From Opitutales bacterium (GTDB lineage: Bacteria; Verrucomicrobiota; Verrucomicrobiia; Opitutales; UBA953): a stretch of 45,120 nucleotides of DNA. How positions within the stretch are numbered: the first letter of the stretch is position 1; every line of letters begins with the position of its first letter. The translations under genes and the position numbers were made by a program. Of the stretch, positions 8,709-17,233 are shown in pieces. The stretch spans positions 1 through 45,120 of the forward strand of contig SIAU01000010.1 of the NCBI GenBank assembly GCA_009691685.1. Direction: 5' to 3'. Below the pieces are notes generated by a model, which did not search any database, was not told the origin of the DNA, and saw only the letters and a program-made list of their open reading frames with translations.

Positions 8709-9040
8709 AGACGGGGCGAAGAAGAATCCCCAGAGCCCGATGGCGAACTACTGTCACCGCGGAAGTCGCCCCGAGAAGAACGGTCTCTTGGATAATCGGG
8801 ACCGCGTTCGCCCCTATGAGATGAACGCGAAGAGGAGGAATGTCTGGAACGACGAGAAGAACGACCCGATGAATGACGGGAAAAACCACGACTCTGGCGT
8901 GATCCACTGCGGCGCAATTGGCGGCTGCGACGTTCACGTTTTGAGAGCATCCAACTTCTAACACCAAATACGACGGCCATGATGATGGCAGCAAAGGCTG
9001 AAATATAAAGGAGAAAACTGTCTTCCATATTTAGATTCAT
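8705..9040 (-). CDS. Small membrane protein with Arg/Ser-rich tail
   Basis: This 111-residue protein has a membrane helix at about residues 8-30 (FLLYISAFAAIIMAVVFGV) and then an extreme Arg/Ser tail: SRQSRGFSRHSSGRSSRRSR and further SS, SR and RG pairs to the end. The tail is cytoplasmic if the N-terminus faces out, as the positive charge suggests. I do not recognise a family. A basic tail on a membrane anchor could bind nucleic acid or phosphate surfaces, but that is a guess. The frame is supported by the clean helix-plus-tail layout. A competing minus-strand frame (8695-8994) gives a less plausible protein. Confidence 0.6.
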   Translation of the reverse strand: MNLNMEDSFLLYISAFAAIIMAVVFGVRSWMLSKRERRSRQLRRSGSRQSRGFSRHSSGRSSRRSRHSSSSRSSHRGERGPDYPRDRSSRGDFRGDSSSPSGSGDSSSPRL

Positions 9041-9191
9041 AACACGAAATTAACATTAAGTAAACAGGCAAGGGATATTTTGTGGGCAAATCTCTGCTAG
9101 ATGAGAGAAAAGAGAGTGGGGCCGACGAATTATATACAGCCATGATGACCGATGAGACACCCCAGGCCAGGAGGATGACAGAAATAATTCC

Positions 9192-9221
9192 TTAATAATT
9201 CTATTAAAACTTTACTATAAT
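9192..9221 (+). promoter_or_regulatory. Promoter candidate for the CII-like regulator
   Basis: A perfect TATAAT (9216-9221) lies 34 bases before ATG 9256, with a weak TTAATA (9192-9197) 18 bases upstream, in an AT-rich gap of 215 bases. Confidence 0.45.
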
Positions 9222-9255
9222 TTTTTGCTGAGTAGTTTGTCATCGGTAAAGAATC

Positions 9256-9777
9256 ATGGCTAAAAAATCACCTCCGCACAGAAATTCCCATACCAAAGAA
9301 TCGCATCTCGTTATCCAAGATGCTCTTTTACATGTCGTAAAATCTGGCACTTCGAAAAAGAAAACCCAATTGGAGGTGCATCACGAAGTTGCCAAGTCGC
9401 TCAATATTTCTACTGCCATGTTATATAAGTGGCGCGAGCAACCCCATAAAGGATCGGGCCACGCTAATCCCTTAGATCGTGTCGCGATGTTGATTAGTGC
9501 AACGGGCGATGAACGCATTGTGGACTGGCTGGCCCATAAATCGGGCGGACATTTTATTCGCGATGAAGTTCATAATACCTCACCCGAACTTTTCCGTGCT
9601 TCCAATGCACTCATTAAAGATTTTAGCCACTTAATCACCGAATTGGCCAATGCGTGTGACGACCAGGAGATTTCCCCAGCGGAGTCAGTGGGTTTACGCG
9701 AAAAATGGAATTCGCTTAGAAAACGAGCCGAGGGTTTTGTCCGGGCCTGCGAAAAAGGCACCTACGGGTCTAAGTAA
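9256..9777 (+). CDS. Phage CII/CP76-like DNA-binding regulator
   Basis: The protein has 173 residues with a basic N-terminus (MAKKSPPHRNSHTK). A helix-turn-helix-like region follows: EVAKSLNISTAMLYKWREQ, then NPLDRVAMLISATGDERIVDWLA. The order of a HTH with a short basic turn, NP, then TGD and an (L/W)A helix resembles the phage regulatory protein CII (CP76) family. The C-terminal half is helical and charged. No other phage gene lies near, so this is probably a domesticated or stand-alone chromosomal regulator. Targets are unknown. It could equally be another small HTH family; the assignment is by pattern only. Confidence 0.6.
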   Translation: MAKKSPPHRNSHTKESHLVIQDALLHVVKSGTSKKKTQLEVHHEVAKSLNISTAMLYKWREQPHKGSGHANPLDRVAMLISATGDERIVDWLAHKSGGHFIRDEVHNTSPELFRASNALIKDFSHLITELANACDDQEISPAESVGLREKWNSLRKRAEGFVRACEKGTYGSK

Positions 9778-9821
9778 AAATAATCTGTTGCTTCATCCAA
9801 GAAGAGTTATGGTTTAGCAAG

Positions 9822-10400
9822 ATGACCGCTCAACCCATCCATCTTTACGGAGACCCAGTGCTCCGTGCTCAAGGTGATGTCGTGCGCGAATTTGGTCCAG
9901 CCCTGCGGGCGATTGGTGATGGTATGCTCGCCTCCATGCGCGCCGCCCGTGGGATTGGTTTAGCCGCACCCCAAGTGGGATTGTCCCTTCAACTTTTTGT
10001 CATCGACGTTAAGGACAAAGAAAATCCCTTGATTCTAAACGGTAAAGTCGTTGATCCCGAGACCGTCATGCCGATGCTTTTTGCTAATGCTACGGTCACC
10101 ATCCCGGCGGGTGAAAAAGAAATTTACACAGAAGGTTGTTTGTCTTTTCCCGGCGTCACGGGCGAGGTCGAGCGGGTTGAAAAAACCATCGTGCAGTTCA
10201 GAGATGCGTCCGGTGCACCGCACACCCTCGAGTGCGCAGGCATCTTAGCTCGATGCATTCAACATGAACACGACCACTGCCAAGGGGTTTTATTTATTGA
10301 TCGAATGACTCGGGCTCATCAGTTGCTCGTTTCCTCTAAAATTAAAAAGCTGAAAACGAAGACTTTGTCAGAATTAAAAAAGTCTAAAACGAAATCTTAA
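9822..10400 (+). CDS. def: Peptide deformylase
   Basis: This enzyme removes the formyl group from the N-terminal Met of new proteins, using a metal (usually Fe2+) in the cytoplasm. All three family motifs are present in 192 residues: GIGLAAPQVG (about 46-55), EGCLSFPG with Cys106, and QHEHDH with His148, Glu149 and His152. The Cys and the two His are the metal ligands and the Glu is catalytic. The C-terminus is Lys-rich (KIKKLKTKTLSELKKSKTKS), a somewhat long basic tail. The usual partner fmt is not adjacent. The gene is convergent with the next one, ending two bases before it. Confidence 0.95.
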   Translation: MTAQPIHLYGDPVLRAQGDVVREFGPALRAIGDGMLASMRAARGIGLAAPQVGLSLQLFVIDVKDKENPLILNGKVVDPETVMPMLFANATVTIPAGEKEIYTEGCLSFPGVTGEVERVEKTIVQFRDASGAPHTLECAGILARCIQHEHDHCQGVLFIDRMTRAHQLLVSSKIKKLKTKTLSELKKSKTKS

Positions 10401-10401
10401 T

Positions 10402-11625
10402 TTATTTAGTCGGACCCTTGGCCGGTGCACCCACGGTCTTGGTGGCATTACGCGGCTTGGCCTGTTCTTCTAATTTTACCGAAAGCAGGCCGACTTCAAT
10501 GAGGTCGGAGCTATTAGCCTCACAGGAAATTTTGAAGTTTTTACTCAAGTCATTCCCCTCTAAGGATGTAATTTTCCAGGTGGCCTGAGCACCGTCGAGG
10601 CTGGCAGCATCGCCCCCTAAAATATCGACGAGCGATTGGCTCGCACCGACTCCAACTTTACTATCACTTAAACAGAGATGCTTTAAGAGCGCATTTCCGA
10701 GAGGTGAATTGGTGCGCGCGTACGATACCACCCGATCACCCGAAGAGGCAAGACGGGGTAAAAAACTTTTTTCGTCACGTAAATTCACCGTAGCATTATA
10801 AACTTTGGCCACAGACTCCGCGGGATTAAAAGTAGTTAAGTACATTTCTGACCCAATCAGACGCATGGTGTAAGCATCGGCCATTCTGACCATTAACAAG
10901 GTGAGGCTGTTATCATTCGTAAGACCGTAGACCTCAACCCACACCACCGTGGTAGTGCGCGGAGATGATACCTTCCAATCTTTAGTTAATTGCGGTGCGG
11001 TAGCATCCGAACCCACTTTGTAGCTATAGCCCTCCTCGGGCACTGGAGCCAAACCCGTGGCGTCAGCCTTCGTCCAAGCGGCCCGCAGTGATTCAGTCAC
11101 CGCGGGGGTTTTGAAAATTTTCCCATCATTAAGAACCGTCATCGATCCAACAATGTGGTGAACTTTATACCCACCATCGCGGGCAATTTTCTGCAAGCGG
11201 ACCGACGCTAAGTTTAGACAATAACCTACCTTGGATTGGGGAAAATTCTCAGTTAAATTTACTGTTTTGGTTAAATCTTTGTAACGCGCCGTGGCCACGC
11301 GACGTAACCGATCTAAAGTTACGGCAGCCCCCGACACCTGGGCCTTTCCTTCATCAATTATTTTTTGGGCACGCGCTTTAGCCTGTTCGGGGGTTTCCTG
11401 AAAAGCTCCGGTTGTCGTGATACGGGGAGCGTTTAAAATACTGTTACCCTGTTGCAGGCGCTGCTGGCCCTTCTCTAATTGTTGGACGGCCCTGCCCCAT
11501 TCAATGACCTCACCCTGATTAGCTTTCAGGTACTGCGGCACTTCGGGATCGGGAATGAATTTGATGGGTGCTGGCGCAGTCTCGGCGGCGGCAAGAAGAG
11601 CAAAACTAGCAAGGAGTGCGTACAT
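10402..11625 (-). CDS. Exported protein of unknown function
   Basis: This 407-residue protein has a short signal peptide (MYALLASFALLAAAETAPA). The first third is helical and rich in Gln, Lys and Arg (about residues 40-125). It is followed by a beta-rich domain with a hydrophobic strand (TTVVWVEVYGL) and an Ala/Lys/Pro tail. I see no catalytic motif and recognise no family. It lies directly downstream of the HPr gene on the same strand (gap 2 bases), so the two are probably co-transcribed. Nothing visible explains why an exported protein would be coupled to HPr. Confidence 0.6.
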   Translation of the reverse strand: MYALLASFALLAAAETAPAPIKFIPDPEVPQYLKANQGEVIEWGRAVQQLEKGQQRLQQGNSILNAPRITTTGAFQETPEQAKARAQKIIDEGKAQVSGAAVTLDRLRRVATARYKDLTKTVNLTENFPQSKVGYCLNLASVRLQKIARDGGYKVHHIVGSMTVLNDGKIFKTPAVTESLRAAWTKADATGLAPVPEEGYSYKVGSDATAPQLTKDWKVSSPRTTTVVWVEVYGLTNDNSLTLLMVRMADAYTMRLIGSEMYLTTFNPAESVAKVYNATVNLRDEKSFLPRLASSGDRVVSYARTNSPLGNALLKHLCLSDSKVGVGASQSLVDILGGDAASLDGAQATWKITSLEGNDLSKNFKISCEANSSDLIEVGLLSVKLEEQAKPRNATKTVGAPAKGPTK

Positions 11626-11627
11626 TT

Positions 11628-11915
11628 TTAAGACTCGTCGAACTTACGATTAAAAAGAGTTTCCATTTCGTCAAAGAATTGCGCCGCCTCTTTACCTTTA
11701 ACCGAAAATTTTAGGCGCGAGCCTTGGCCGGCGGCCAACATCATCAGACCCATAATACTCTTTCCGTTAACCACTTCGTCATCTTTGGAAACCGTTATCT
11801 CGAGGTCGGCATAGCGATTAGCCAGACGGACAATCTGTGCTGACGGACGCGTGTGAATGCCCATTTTATTTTGGACAGTGAATTCGCGGGCAATAACCTC
11901 AGTTTTTTCTTCCAT
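11628..11915 (-). CDS. ptsH: HPr family phosphocarrier protein
   Basis: This 95-residue protein carries the two HPr phosphorylation sites. His21 in MGIHTRPSA is the site used by Enzyme I. Ser53 in VNGKSIMGLM is the regulatory Ser phosphorylated by HPr kinase in bacteria that have it. The length and the motif spacing are standard, with a few extra residues at the N-terminus. No Enzyme I, HprK or sugar permease is nearby, so it may serve a regulatory rather than sugar-uptake role. It is followed two bases later by an exported protein on the same strand. Confidence 0.93.
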   Translation of the reverse strand: MEEKTEVIAREFTVQNKMGIHTRPSAQIVRLANRYADLEITVSKDDEVVNGKSIMGLMMLAAGQGSRLKFSVKGKEAAQFFDEMETLFNRKFDES

Positions 11916-12057
11916 GGAATAGGGTGAAGTAGTTGGGGAAAGTATAAAGGAAGGGGCATTGTGAAGGCTAAAGGGTCAAGTCTAAACCCCTACTCTGCAG
12001 GTTCGCTTGACCTTCCCGTCCAGACTCCTCCAATCATAACCTTAAATCTGCACTCCC

Positions 12058-13164
12058 GTGGCCAAGCCCGCTATCATCACCCATCCTGAATCTCTGAAAA
12101 ACCCAGCAGGGCCATCGGAGTATTCTAAACACCCGGTCAATACCTCCCTTACCAAAGAAGCTAAAATTGCACTCTATACCAAAATGGCACGCATCCGCCA
12201 TTTTGAACAGCGCTGCATCCGCATCTACCAACAAGGAAAAATTGGTGGCTTCCTCCACCTCTACGTTGGCCAAGAAGCCGTGGCTGCCGGAACGATTTCT
12301 CTCTTAGGTAAACATGATCACATCATCACCGGCTATCGCGATCACGGTCACGGTCTGATGGTCGGCATGAGCATGAAAGAATGTATGGCCGAATTAACCG
12401 GCAAAGTAACCGGATGCTCCAAAGGTAAAGGCGGCTCGATGCACTACTTTGCTCCTGATAAAAATTATTGGGGCGGTCACGGAATCGTCGGTGGCCAAGC
12501 TCCCCTCGGAACCGGACTCGCTTACGCCGTAAAATACCGTGGAGAAAAAGGTTCATGCTTCACCTACATGGGTGATGGTGCCGTCAATCAAGGTGCCGTT
12601 CATGAAGCCTACAACTTAGCCTCACTCTGGGACCTGCCGGTTGTTTTCGTCGTCGAAAATAATGGCTACTCGATGGGCACATCCCAAGAGCGCTCCACCG
12701 CACACCCGGGTTGCTTAGCTAAACGCGCCGAAGGTTACAACATGGCCTGGGATATGATTAACGGCCATGATGTTTACGAAGTGCGTGCGAAAACAGCCGC
12801 CGCTTTAAAACGGGCCCACGAAGAATCTAAGCCCACCGTTTTAGAAATTTTCACCTACCGCTATTTCGGTCACTCCATGGCCGACCCCGATAAAACTTAT
12901 CGCGATAAAGAAGAAATCAAAGAATACCGTGATAAAAAAGATCCGGTGCTTCTCTTCGAACAAGAATTACTCGGTGAAAAAGTTCTGACGCCTGAACTCG
13001 TCGAGTCCATCAACACCGCCGCCATGGAAGAAGCCGATGCGGCAGCGGTCTTCGCTGATGAATCACCCGAGCCAACCTTTTCCGACATCACCAAACATAT
13101 TTATTGGGAAGAAGATAATCGCAGCAAAAAATCCACCAGCAGCGGAACCATTATTTTCGAATAA
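12058..13164 (+). CDS. pdhA: Pyruvate dehydrogenase E1 component, alpha subunit
   Basis: The alpha subunit of the heterotetrameric E1 binds thiamine diphosphate and decarboxylates pyruvate, passing the acetyl group to lipoyl-E2. The 368-residue protein starts at GTG 12058. It has the thiamine-diphosphate motif from GDGAVNQGA (about 172) through ENNGYSMGT. It also has HIITGYRDHGHG and the phosphorylation-loop-like region YRYFGHSMADPDKTYRDKEE. The first 30 residues (Pro/Ser-rich) precede the conserved core. It is followed by E1 beta (gap 8 bases) and E2, so this is the alpha/beta-type E1 rather than the homodimeric AceE type. Confidence 0.95.
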   Translation: MAKPAIITHPESLKNPAGPSEYSKHPVNTSLTKEAKIALYTKMARIRHFEQRCIRIYQQGKIGGFLHLYVGQEAVAAGTISLLGKHDHIITGYRDHGHGLMVGMSMKECMAELTGKVTGCSKGKGGSMHYFAPDKNYWGGHGIVGGQAPLGTGLAYAVKYRGEKGSCFTYMGDGAVNQGAVHEAYNLASLWDLPVVFVVENNGYSMGTSQERSTAHPGCLAKRAEGYNMAWDMINGHDVYEVRAKTAAALKRAHEESKPTVLEIFTYRYFGHSMADPDKTYRDKEEIKEYRDKKDPVLLFEQELLGEKVLTPELVESINTAAMEEADAAAVFADESPEPTFSDITKHIYWEEDNRSKKSTSSGTIIFE

Positions 13165-13172
13165 TTAATTTC

Positions 13173-14150
13173 ATGCCGATCATTTCCTACAGAGAAGCAC
13201 TCCGAGCCGCCATGCGCGACGAATTAAAGCGCGACGAAAACGTTGTTATCATGGGCGAAGAAGTGGCTCAATTCAACGGCGCTTATAAAATCACCGAAGG
13301 CTTACTCAAAGAGTTTGGCCCTAAACGCGTGGTGGATACCCCTATTTCTGAAGCAGGCTTCATCGGCCTCGGCATCGGTGCGTCCATGTTGGGCATTCGT
13401 CCGGTCATGGAATTAATGTTCTGGTCCTTCTCATACGTCGCCTTCGACCAAATTGTAAACAACGCCGGCAACATTCGCTACATGTCTGGCGGACTGATTA
13501 ATTGTCCGATTGTCATTCGTGGACCCGCTAACGGCGGAACCAACGTCGGCGCTACCCACTCGCACACGCCTGAAGCGATTCTCGCTTCCCACCCTGGAAT
13601 CAAAGTAGTTTGCCCAGCCACTCCGTACGACGCCAAGGGATTATTAAAAGCGGCTATCCGCGACAACGATCCGGTGTACGTCATGGAAAATACTATTCTT
13701 TATAATGATAAGGGCGAAGTGCCCGACGAAGATTACATCGTCCCCATCGGCGTGGCAGACATTAAACGCGTAGGCACCGATCTCACCATTGTCGCCCACG
13801 GTCGTGCCGTCATCACCTCACTCAAAGCCGCGGAGATTCTTGAGAAAGAACACGGCGTCAGTGTTGAAGTGGTTGACCTACGTTCCATTCGTCCGCTCGA
13901 CGAAGAAACGATTCTCGCTTCCGTCCGCAAAACTCACCGCGCACTCCTCGTTGAAGAAAATAAACCCTTCTGCGGAGTTGACGCCCAAGTAGCCTACTTA
14001 ATTCAAGCCCGCGCATTCGATGAATTGGACGCTCCCATCGGTCGAGTTTCCTCCATCGACGCTCCGCAAATTTATTCCAAAAAATTAGAGGACTTACAAC
14101 TTCCCTATCCCGCTCGCGTGGTTGAAGCTGCCCTCAAAGTTCTCGCCTAA
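13173..14150 (+). CDS. pdhB: Pyruvate dehydrogenase E1 component, beta subunit
   Basis: The beta subunit of E1 completes the active site with the alpha subunit. The 325-residue protein begins YREALRAAMRDELKRDENV, followed by MGEEVAQFNGAYKIT. It continues with DTPISEAGFIGLGIGASMLG and has the transketolase C-terminal domain near residue 200 (VAHGRAVITSLKAAEIL, then VEVVDLRSIRPLD). Length and domain order are standard. It is eight bases downstream of pdhA and 20 bases upstream of pdhC, all on the plus strand. Confidence 0.95.
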   Translation: MPIISYREALRAAMRDELKRDENVVIMGEEVAQFNGAYKITEGLLKEFGPKRVVDTPISEAGFIGLGIGASMLGIRPVMELMFWSFSYVAFDQIVNNAGNIRYMSGGLINCPIVIRGPANGGTNVGATHSHTPEAILASHPGIKVVCPATPYDAKGLLKAAIRDNDPVYVMENTILYNDKGEVPDEDYIVPIGVADIKRVGTDLTIVAHGRAVITSLKAAEILEKEHGVSVEVVDLRSIRPLDEETILASVRKTHRALLVEENKPFCGVDAQVAYLIQARAFDELDAPIGRVSSIDAPQIYSKKLEDLQLPYPARVVEAALKVLA

Positions 14151-14170
14151 TTTTCTAACACACTTCCACC

Positions 14171-15451
14171 ATGGCTGAAATTATTGATATGCCCAAACTT
14201 TCCGACACGATGTCGGTGGGTACACTTGTTAAATGGAATATTAAAGAAGGCCAAGTGGTGGTCTTCGGAGATATCCTCGCAGAAATCGAAACAGACAAAG
14301 CGACCATGGAACTTTCCTGCACCGTTCCGGGAACCATCTTAAAAATTTATGCACCCACTGGAGCGCAACTTCCGGTCGGCGATCCTATTTGTGCGATTGG
14401 AAAAAAGGGTGAAGTCGCCCCCGATCCAAAAGCAAAAGCGCCCGCGGCAAAATCAGCTCCTGCGATTCCCGAGTCCACCGGCATTCCTTGTATTCCTGAA
14501 TCTCCTAAATCTTCTAACGCCCCGGCCCCTGCGCAAACCGATGGCAGCCGCACCAAAATTTCTCCTTACGCCAAACGTATGGCAGAAAAAGCAGCGATTA
14601 ATGCCGCTTCCCTTTCTGGAACTGGCCCAGGAGGTCGCATCGTCGCTCGTGATGTTGCAGCCGCAGGCTCAGCACCCGCTACTCCCTCCGCACCAGCCGG
14701 CCCAATGAATGTTGCCGTAACTCCTCCCGCCGACGGCAAAGGAATTCAAGCCGATGCGGATCAACCTGTCAGCGGAATGCGTGCCACGATTGCTCGTCGC
14801 TTAGTAGAATCTAAAAACACCGTTCCTCACTTCTATCTCGAAGTTGAAGTGGACGCCGCTCCGCTTTTAGCGATGCGCGAAACTTTAAATAAACGTCTCG
14901 CCGAAGCCGCTGGTGAATCCGCTCTAAAACTTTCCGTAAATGATTTCATCTTAAAAGCATCGGCTGAAGCATTACGTAAAATTCCTGCCGTCAACGCTTC
15001 ATGGGCTGGCACCAGTATTCGCCAGCACTCCGCCGTTCACTTGGCCTTTGGCGTCGCCCTCGAAGACGGCTTAGTCACTCCCGTCATTCGCGATGCCCAC
15101 TCGAAATCACTTAAAGAAATCGCGCTCGATGCGAAAGCACTCATCAACAAAGCCCGTGCGAAGAAGCTTTCGCCCGCTGAAATGTCCGGCTCCACCTTCA
15201 CTGTAACGAATCTCGGGATGTACGGCGTCACTGGATTCTTCGGCATCATCAATACGCCGAACGCGGCCATTTTATCCGTCGGTGCTACCATTAAGAAGCC
15301 CGTGGTTGATGCTTCTGACCGCATCGTGATGGGTCAGCGCATGATCATTGGTCTATCCGGAGATCACCGCGTGGTCGACGGAGCTAATGCTGCACAATTT
15401 CTCCAAGCGTTAAAACAGATCATCGAAGCCCCTACTTCGATTTTAATCTAG
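14171..15451 (+). CDS. pdhC: Pyruvate dehydrogenase E2, dihydrolipoamide acetyltransferase
   Basis: E2 is the core of the complex and moves the acetyl group from lipoamide to CoA. The 426 residues show one lipoyl domain (about 1-80, lipoylated Lys43 in ETDKATMEL), a Pro/Ala/Ser linker, and the peripheral-subunit-binding domain (ISPYAKRMA to GPGGRIVARDV). A second Ala/Pro linker leads to the catalytic domain, with the active site SGDHRVVDG (His about 399, Asp about 403). Dihydrolipoamide dehydrogenase (E3) is not in this operon, so it must be encoded elsewhere. The operon ends at the strong terminator at 15471. Confidence 0.96.
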   Translation: MAEIIDMPKLSDTMSVGTLVKWNIKEGQVVVFGDILAEIETDKATMELSCTVPGTILKIYAPTGAQLPVGDPICAIGKKGEVAPDPKAKAPAAKSAPAIPESTGIPCIPESPKSSNAPAPAQTDGSRTKISPYAKRMAEKAAINAASLSGTGPGGRIVARDVAAAGSAPATPSAPAGPMNVAVTPPADGKGIQADADQPVSGMRATIARRLVESKNTVPHFYLEVEVDAAPLLAMRETLNKRLAEAAGESALKLSVNDFILKASAEALRKIPAVNASWAGTSIRQHSAVHLAFGVALEDGLVTPVIRDAHSKSLKEIALDAKALINKARAKKLSPAEMSGSTFTVTNLGMYGVTGFFGIINTPNAAILSVGATIKKPVVDASDRIVMGQRMIIGLSGDHRVVDGANAAQFLQALKQIIEAPTSILI

Positions 15452-15470
15452 TTTTAGTTTAACTTCTTCT

Positions 15471-15507
15471 AAGCCCAGAGTGCTCAAGCATTCTGGGCTT
15501 ATTTTTT
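15471..15507 (+). terminator. Rho-independent terminator of the pdh operon
   Basis: A 9-bp perfect stem (AAGCCCAGA with TCTGGGCTT) is followed by A and six T, 20 bases after the E2 stop. The T run overlaps the stop codon of the convergent SDR gene. Confidence 0.85.
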
Positions 15508-16207
15508 AGAAAAGTTTGATGGATGATAAACCGCCGTCGACGTGGATAATTTGCCCACTCATAAAACGTGCGGCATCCGAAAGTAAAAATTCGACAATTT
15601 CCGAAAACTCAGCCGACGAACCAATGCGCTGCAACGGGTGACGTTTCGCCGAAGCTTCTTTCTTTAAATCAGAATTAAGTAATCCCGCAGCCAAGGGTGT
15701 ATCGGTGAGCGAGGGAGCAATCGCATTGACTCTAATCACTGGTGCCCACTCGGCGGCTAGACTTCGGGTCAATCCTTCCACCGCGCCTTTGGCAGACGCA
15801 ATGCTGGCGTGCATCGGCATGCCTTGCGATACCGCGACGGTTGAAAATAAAATAACGGATGCATTGCCCGAAGCTTTGAGAGCCGGGAGTGCTGACTGCA
15901 GCGCTGCAACGGCGCCCAATAAATTTACTTGGAAATCTTTTTGAAAATCTTCCGCCGTTAAACGGTGAAAAGGTTTTAGCTGAATCGTGCCTGGGAAATA
16001 AACTAAGCCATCTAGTTTCTCGGGCCACACCAACGAACCGGGTGCATTAGCCTCGAACACTTGTGCGGAGATACCTGAATCAGCCAACCTCTCGGGCGAG
16101 CGACACGCCACGTGCAAAACGTATCCCTTGGACTTAAGGTGATCAATGGTGGCACGACCGATACCCGACGTTCCGCCAATAATTGCAATGTGCTTAGACA
16201 TAGGCAT
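15506..16207 (-). CDS. Atypical short-chain dehydrogenase/reductase (SDR)
   Basis: This is a classical-SDR-like protein (233 residues from ATG 16207; a second ATG lies at 16201). The cofactor motif GGTSGIG (11-17), the Asn in QVNLLG (95), Lys140 in SIASAKGAVEGLTRSLA and a C-terminal SGQIIHVDGG are present. The expected catalytic Tyr of YxxxK is Ile136, and the usual catalytic Ser region reads FSTVAV. It may therefore have a changed mechanism or no reductase activity. A minus-strand promoter candidate TTGACC (16236-16231) with its -10 abutting the first ATG suggests that the second ATG could be translated from a leaderless mRNA. Its substrate is unknown. Confidence 0.85.
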   Translation of the reverse strand: MPMSKHIAIIGGTSGIGRATIDHLKSKGYVLHVACRSPERLADSGISAQVFEANAPGSLVWPEKLDGLVYFPGTIQLKPFHRLTAEDFQKDFQVNLLGAVAALQSALPALKASGNASVILFSTVAVSQGMPMHASIASAKGAVEGLTRSLAAEWAPVIRVNAIAPSLTDTPLAAGLLNSDLKKEASAKRHPLQRIGSSAEFSEIVEFLLSDAARFMSGQIIHVDGGLSSIKLF

Positions 16208-16261
16208 AGGATTGCCAGCCTTGTCCCTAGGTCAAACAACCAGCGTCATTTTCTAAAAAGA

Positions 16262-17233
16262 TTATTTGCGAACAGGCTTCTTATCTTGGTTTGCAGCGAG
16301 TTCATCCTCTGAAAATTTGGTGACTACACCACCGGCCGGAACGTCGGCCTTTGCGGTCCAGAGAATCGCATTAAGAACCAGCATGCGCTGATTCTCGTTG
16401 GCCCAACCTGAGTGATAATGCCCACCGCAAAAGCCGAAACCGCGTCCACCATCATTTCGGTTCACTGCCCAGGCAACAATCTGGGGCTTCTTTTCTTCTA
16501 ATACCTCTCGGCGAACATCAGGATTACCGACATAGGGTCCGTCCTGAGAACTAATTATTTCGGGGGGGACGTTAGAAATAAGAATGGGCGTAACTCCCTC
16601 CATTTTATCTTTAAAGCGCATATGAAAATACCACTCGTCTCTGGAGCTAAACGATTTCACCCCGCGACTAATAGGGTGATCGGGTAATGATTTAAAGTCT
16701 GCCGTCCAATGCGGATTCACAGAATAATAGGATTCAAAGTAACCGCCGAGCCAGTCTTTGAATTCTTTTGCTCCCTTGCCTACAGAAAATCGTCCCGCGG
16801 GCGGCGGACTCACAGGTTTTCCATCCACACTCAACCAACCCGCGCGTGCATAAGCAGGCTCTACCGCGTAGTGGAGACAAACAAATCCACAACCGGCTGA
16901 CATCTTCTTGGCTAGTTGATCGAGATGAGGGAGCGCGGGATGTTTTTTACCGCCATCAGAATAAATCACAATCGTATCCGCCGCGGCGATTTGAGCATCC
17001 GATGGCCATTCGCCGTTTAACGAAAAACTGATATTAACTAAATCGGGCACCGCTTGTTTTAAACCAGCGGCAAGGAGTTGGACGCCGGCATTATGTTCAT
17101 GTTCGCCAGGCCCATGACTCGGCGATCCCGCAATAAGCAGAACATTCTTTTTGTCTGCAGCACACAGCACCGTCGCGAGTGAAACTGAAACAATTAAAAG
17201 AAACAGGCGCACAAAACTATTTCGTTCGACCAA
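16262..17233 (-). CDS. Exported ThuA domain protein
   Basis: The protein belongs to the ThuA (trehalose-utilisation-like, glutamine-amidotransferase fold) family, common in Verrucomicrobia and Planctomycetes. It shows VLLIAGSPSHGPGEHEHNAG near the N-terminus, FVCLHYAVEP, DEWYFHMRF and FGFCGGHYHSGW. A signal peptide precedes it (FLLIVSVSLATVLCA). The start is uncertain: TTG 17233 overlaps the upstream gene by 17 bases, while GTG 17212 would start just after the upstream stop. The ThuA reaction is not settled; many secreted members go with sugar oxidation or isomerisation. Here it follows a sugar-isomerase gene on the same strand, which fits. Confidence 0.85.
   Translation of the reverse strand: MVERNSFVRLFLLIVSVSLATVLCAADKKNVLLIAGSPSHGPGEHEHNAGVQLLAAGLKQAVPDLVNISFSLNGEWPSDAQIAAADTIVIYSDGGKKHPALPHLDQLAKKMSAGCGFVCLHYAVEPAYARAGWLSVDGKPVSPPPAGRFSVGKGAKEFKDWLGGYFESYYSVNPHWTADFKSLPDHPISRGVKSFSSRDEWYFHMRFKDKMEGVTPILISNVPPEIISSQDGPYVGNPDVRREVLEEKKPQIVAWAVNRNDGGRGFGFCGGHYHSGWANENQRMLVLNAILWTAKADVPAGGVVTKFSEDELAANQDKKPVRK

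Noticed and set aside
8695-8994. Minus-strand frame overlapping the Arg/Ser-rich gene
   Set aside because: It is the same DNA read in another frame; it lacks the membrane-helix-plus-tail layout.
9256-9777. Prophage remnant
   Set aside because: Only one regulator-like gene; no structural, integrase or lysis genes nearby.
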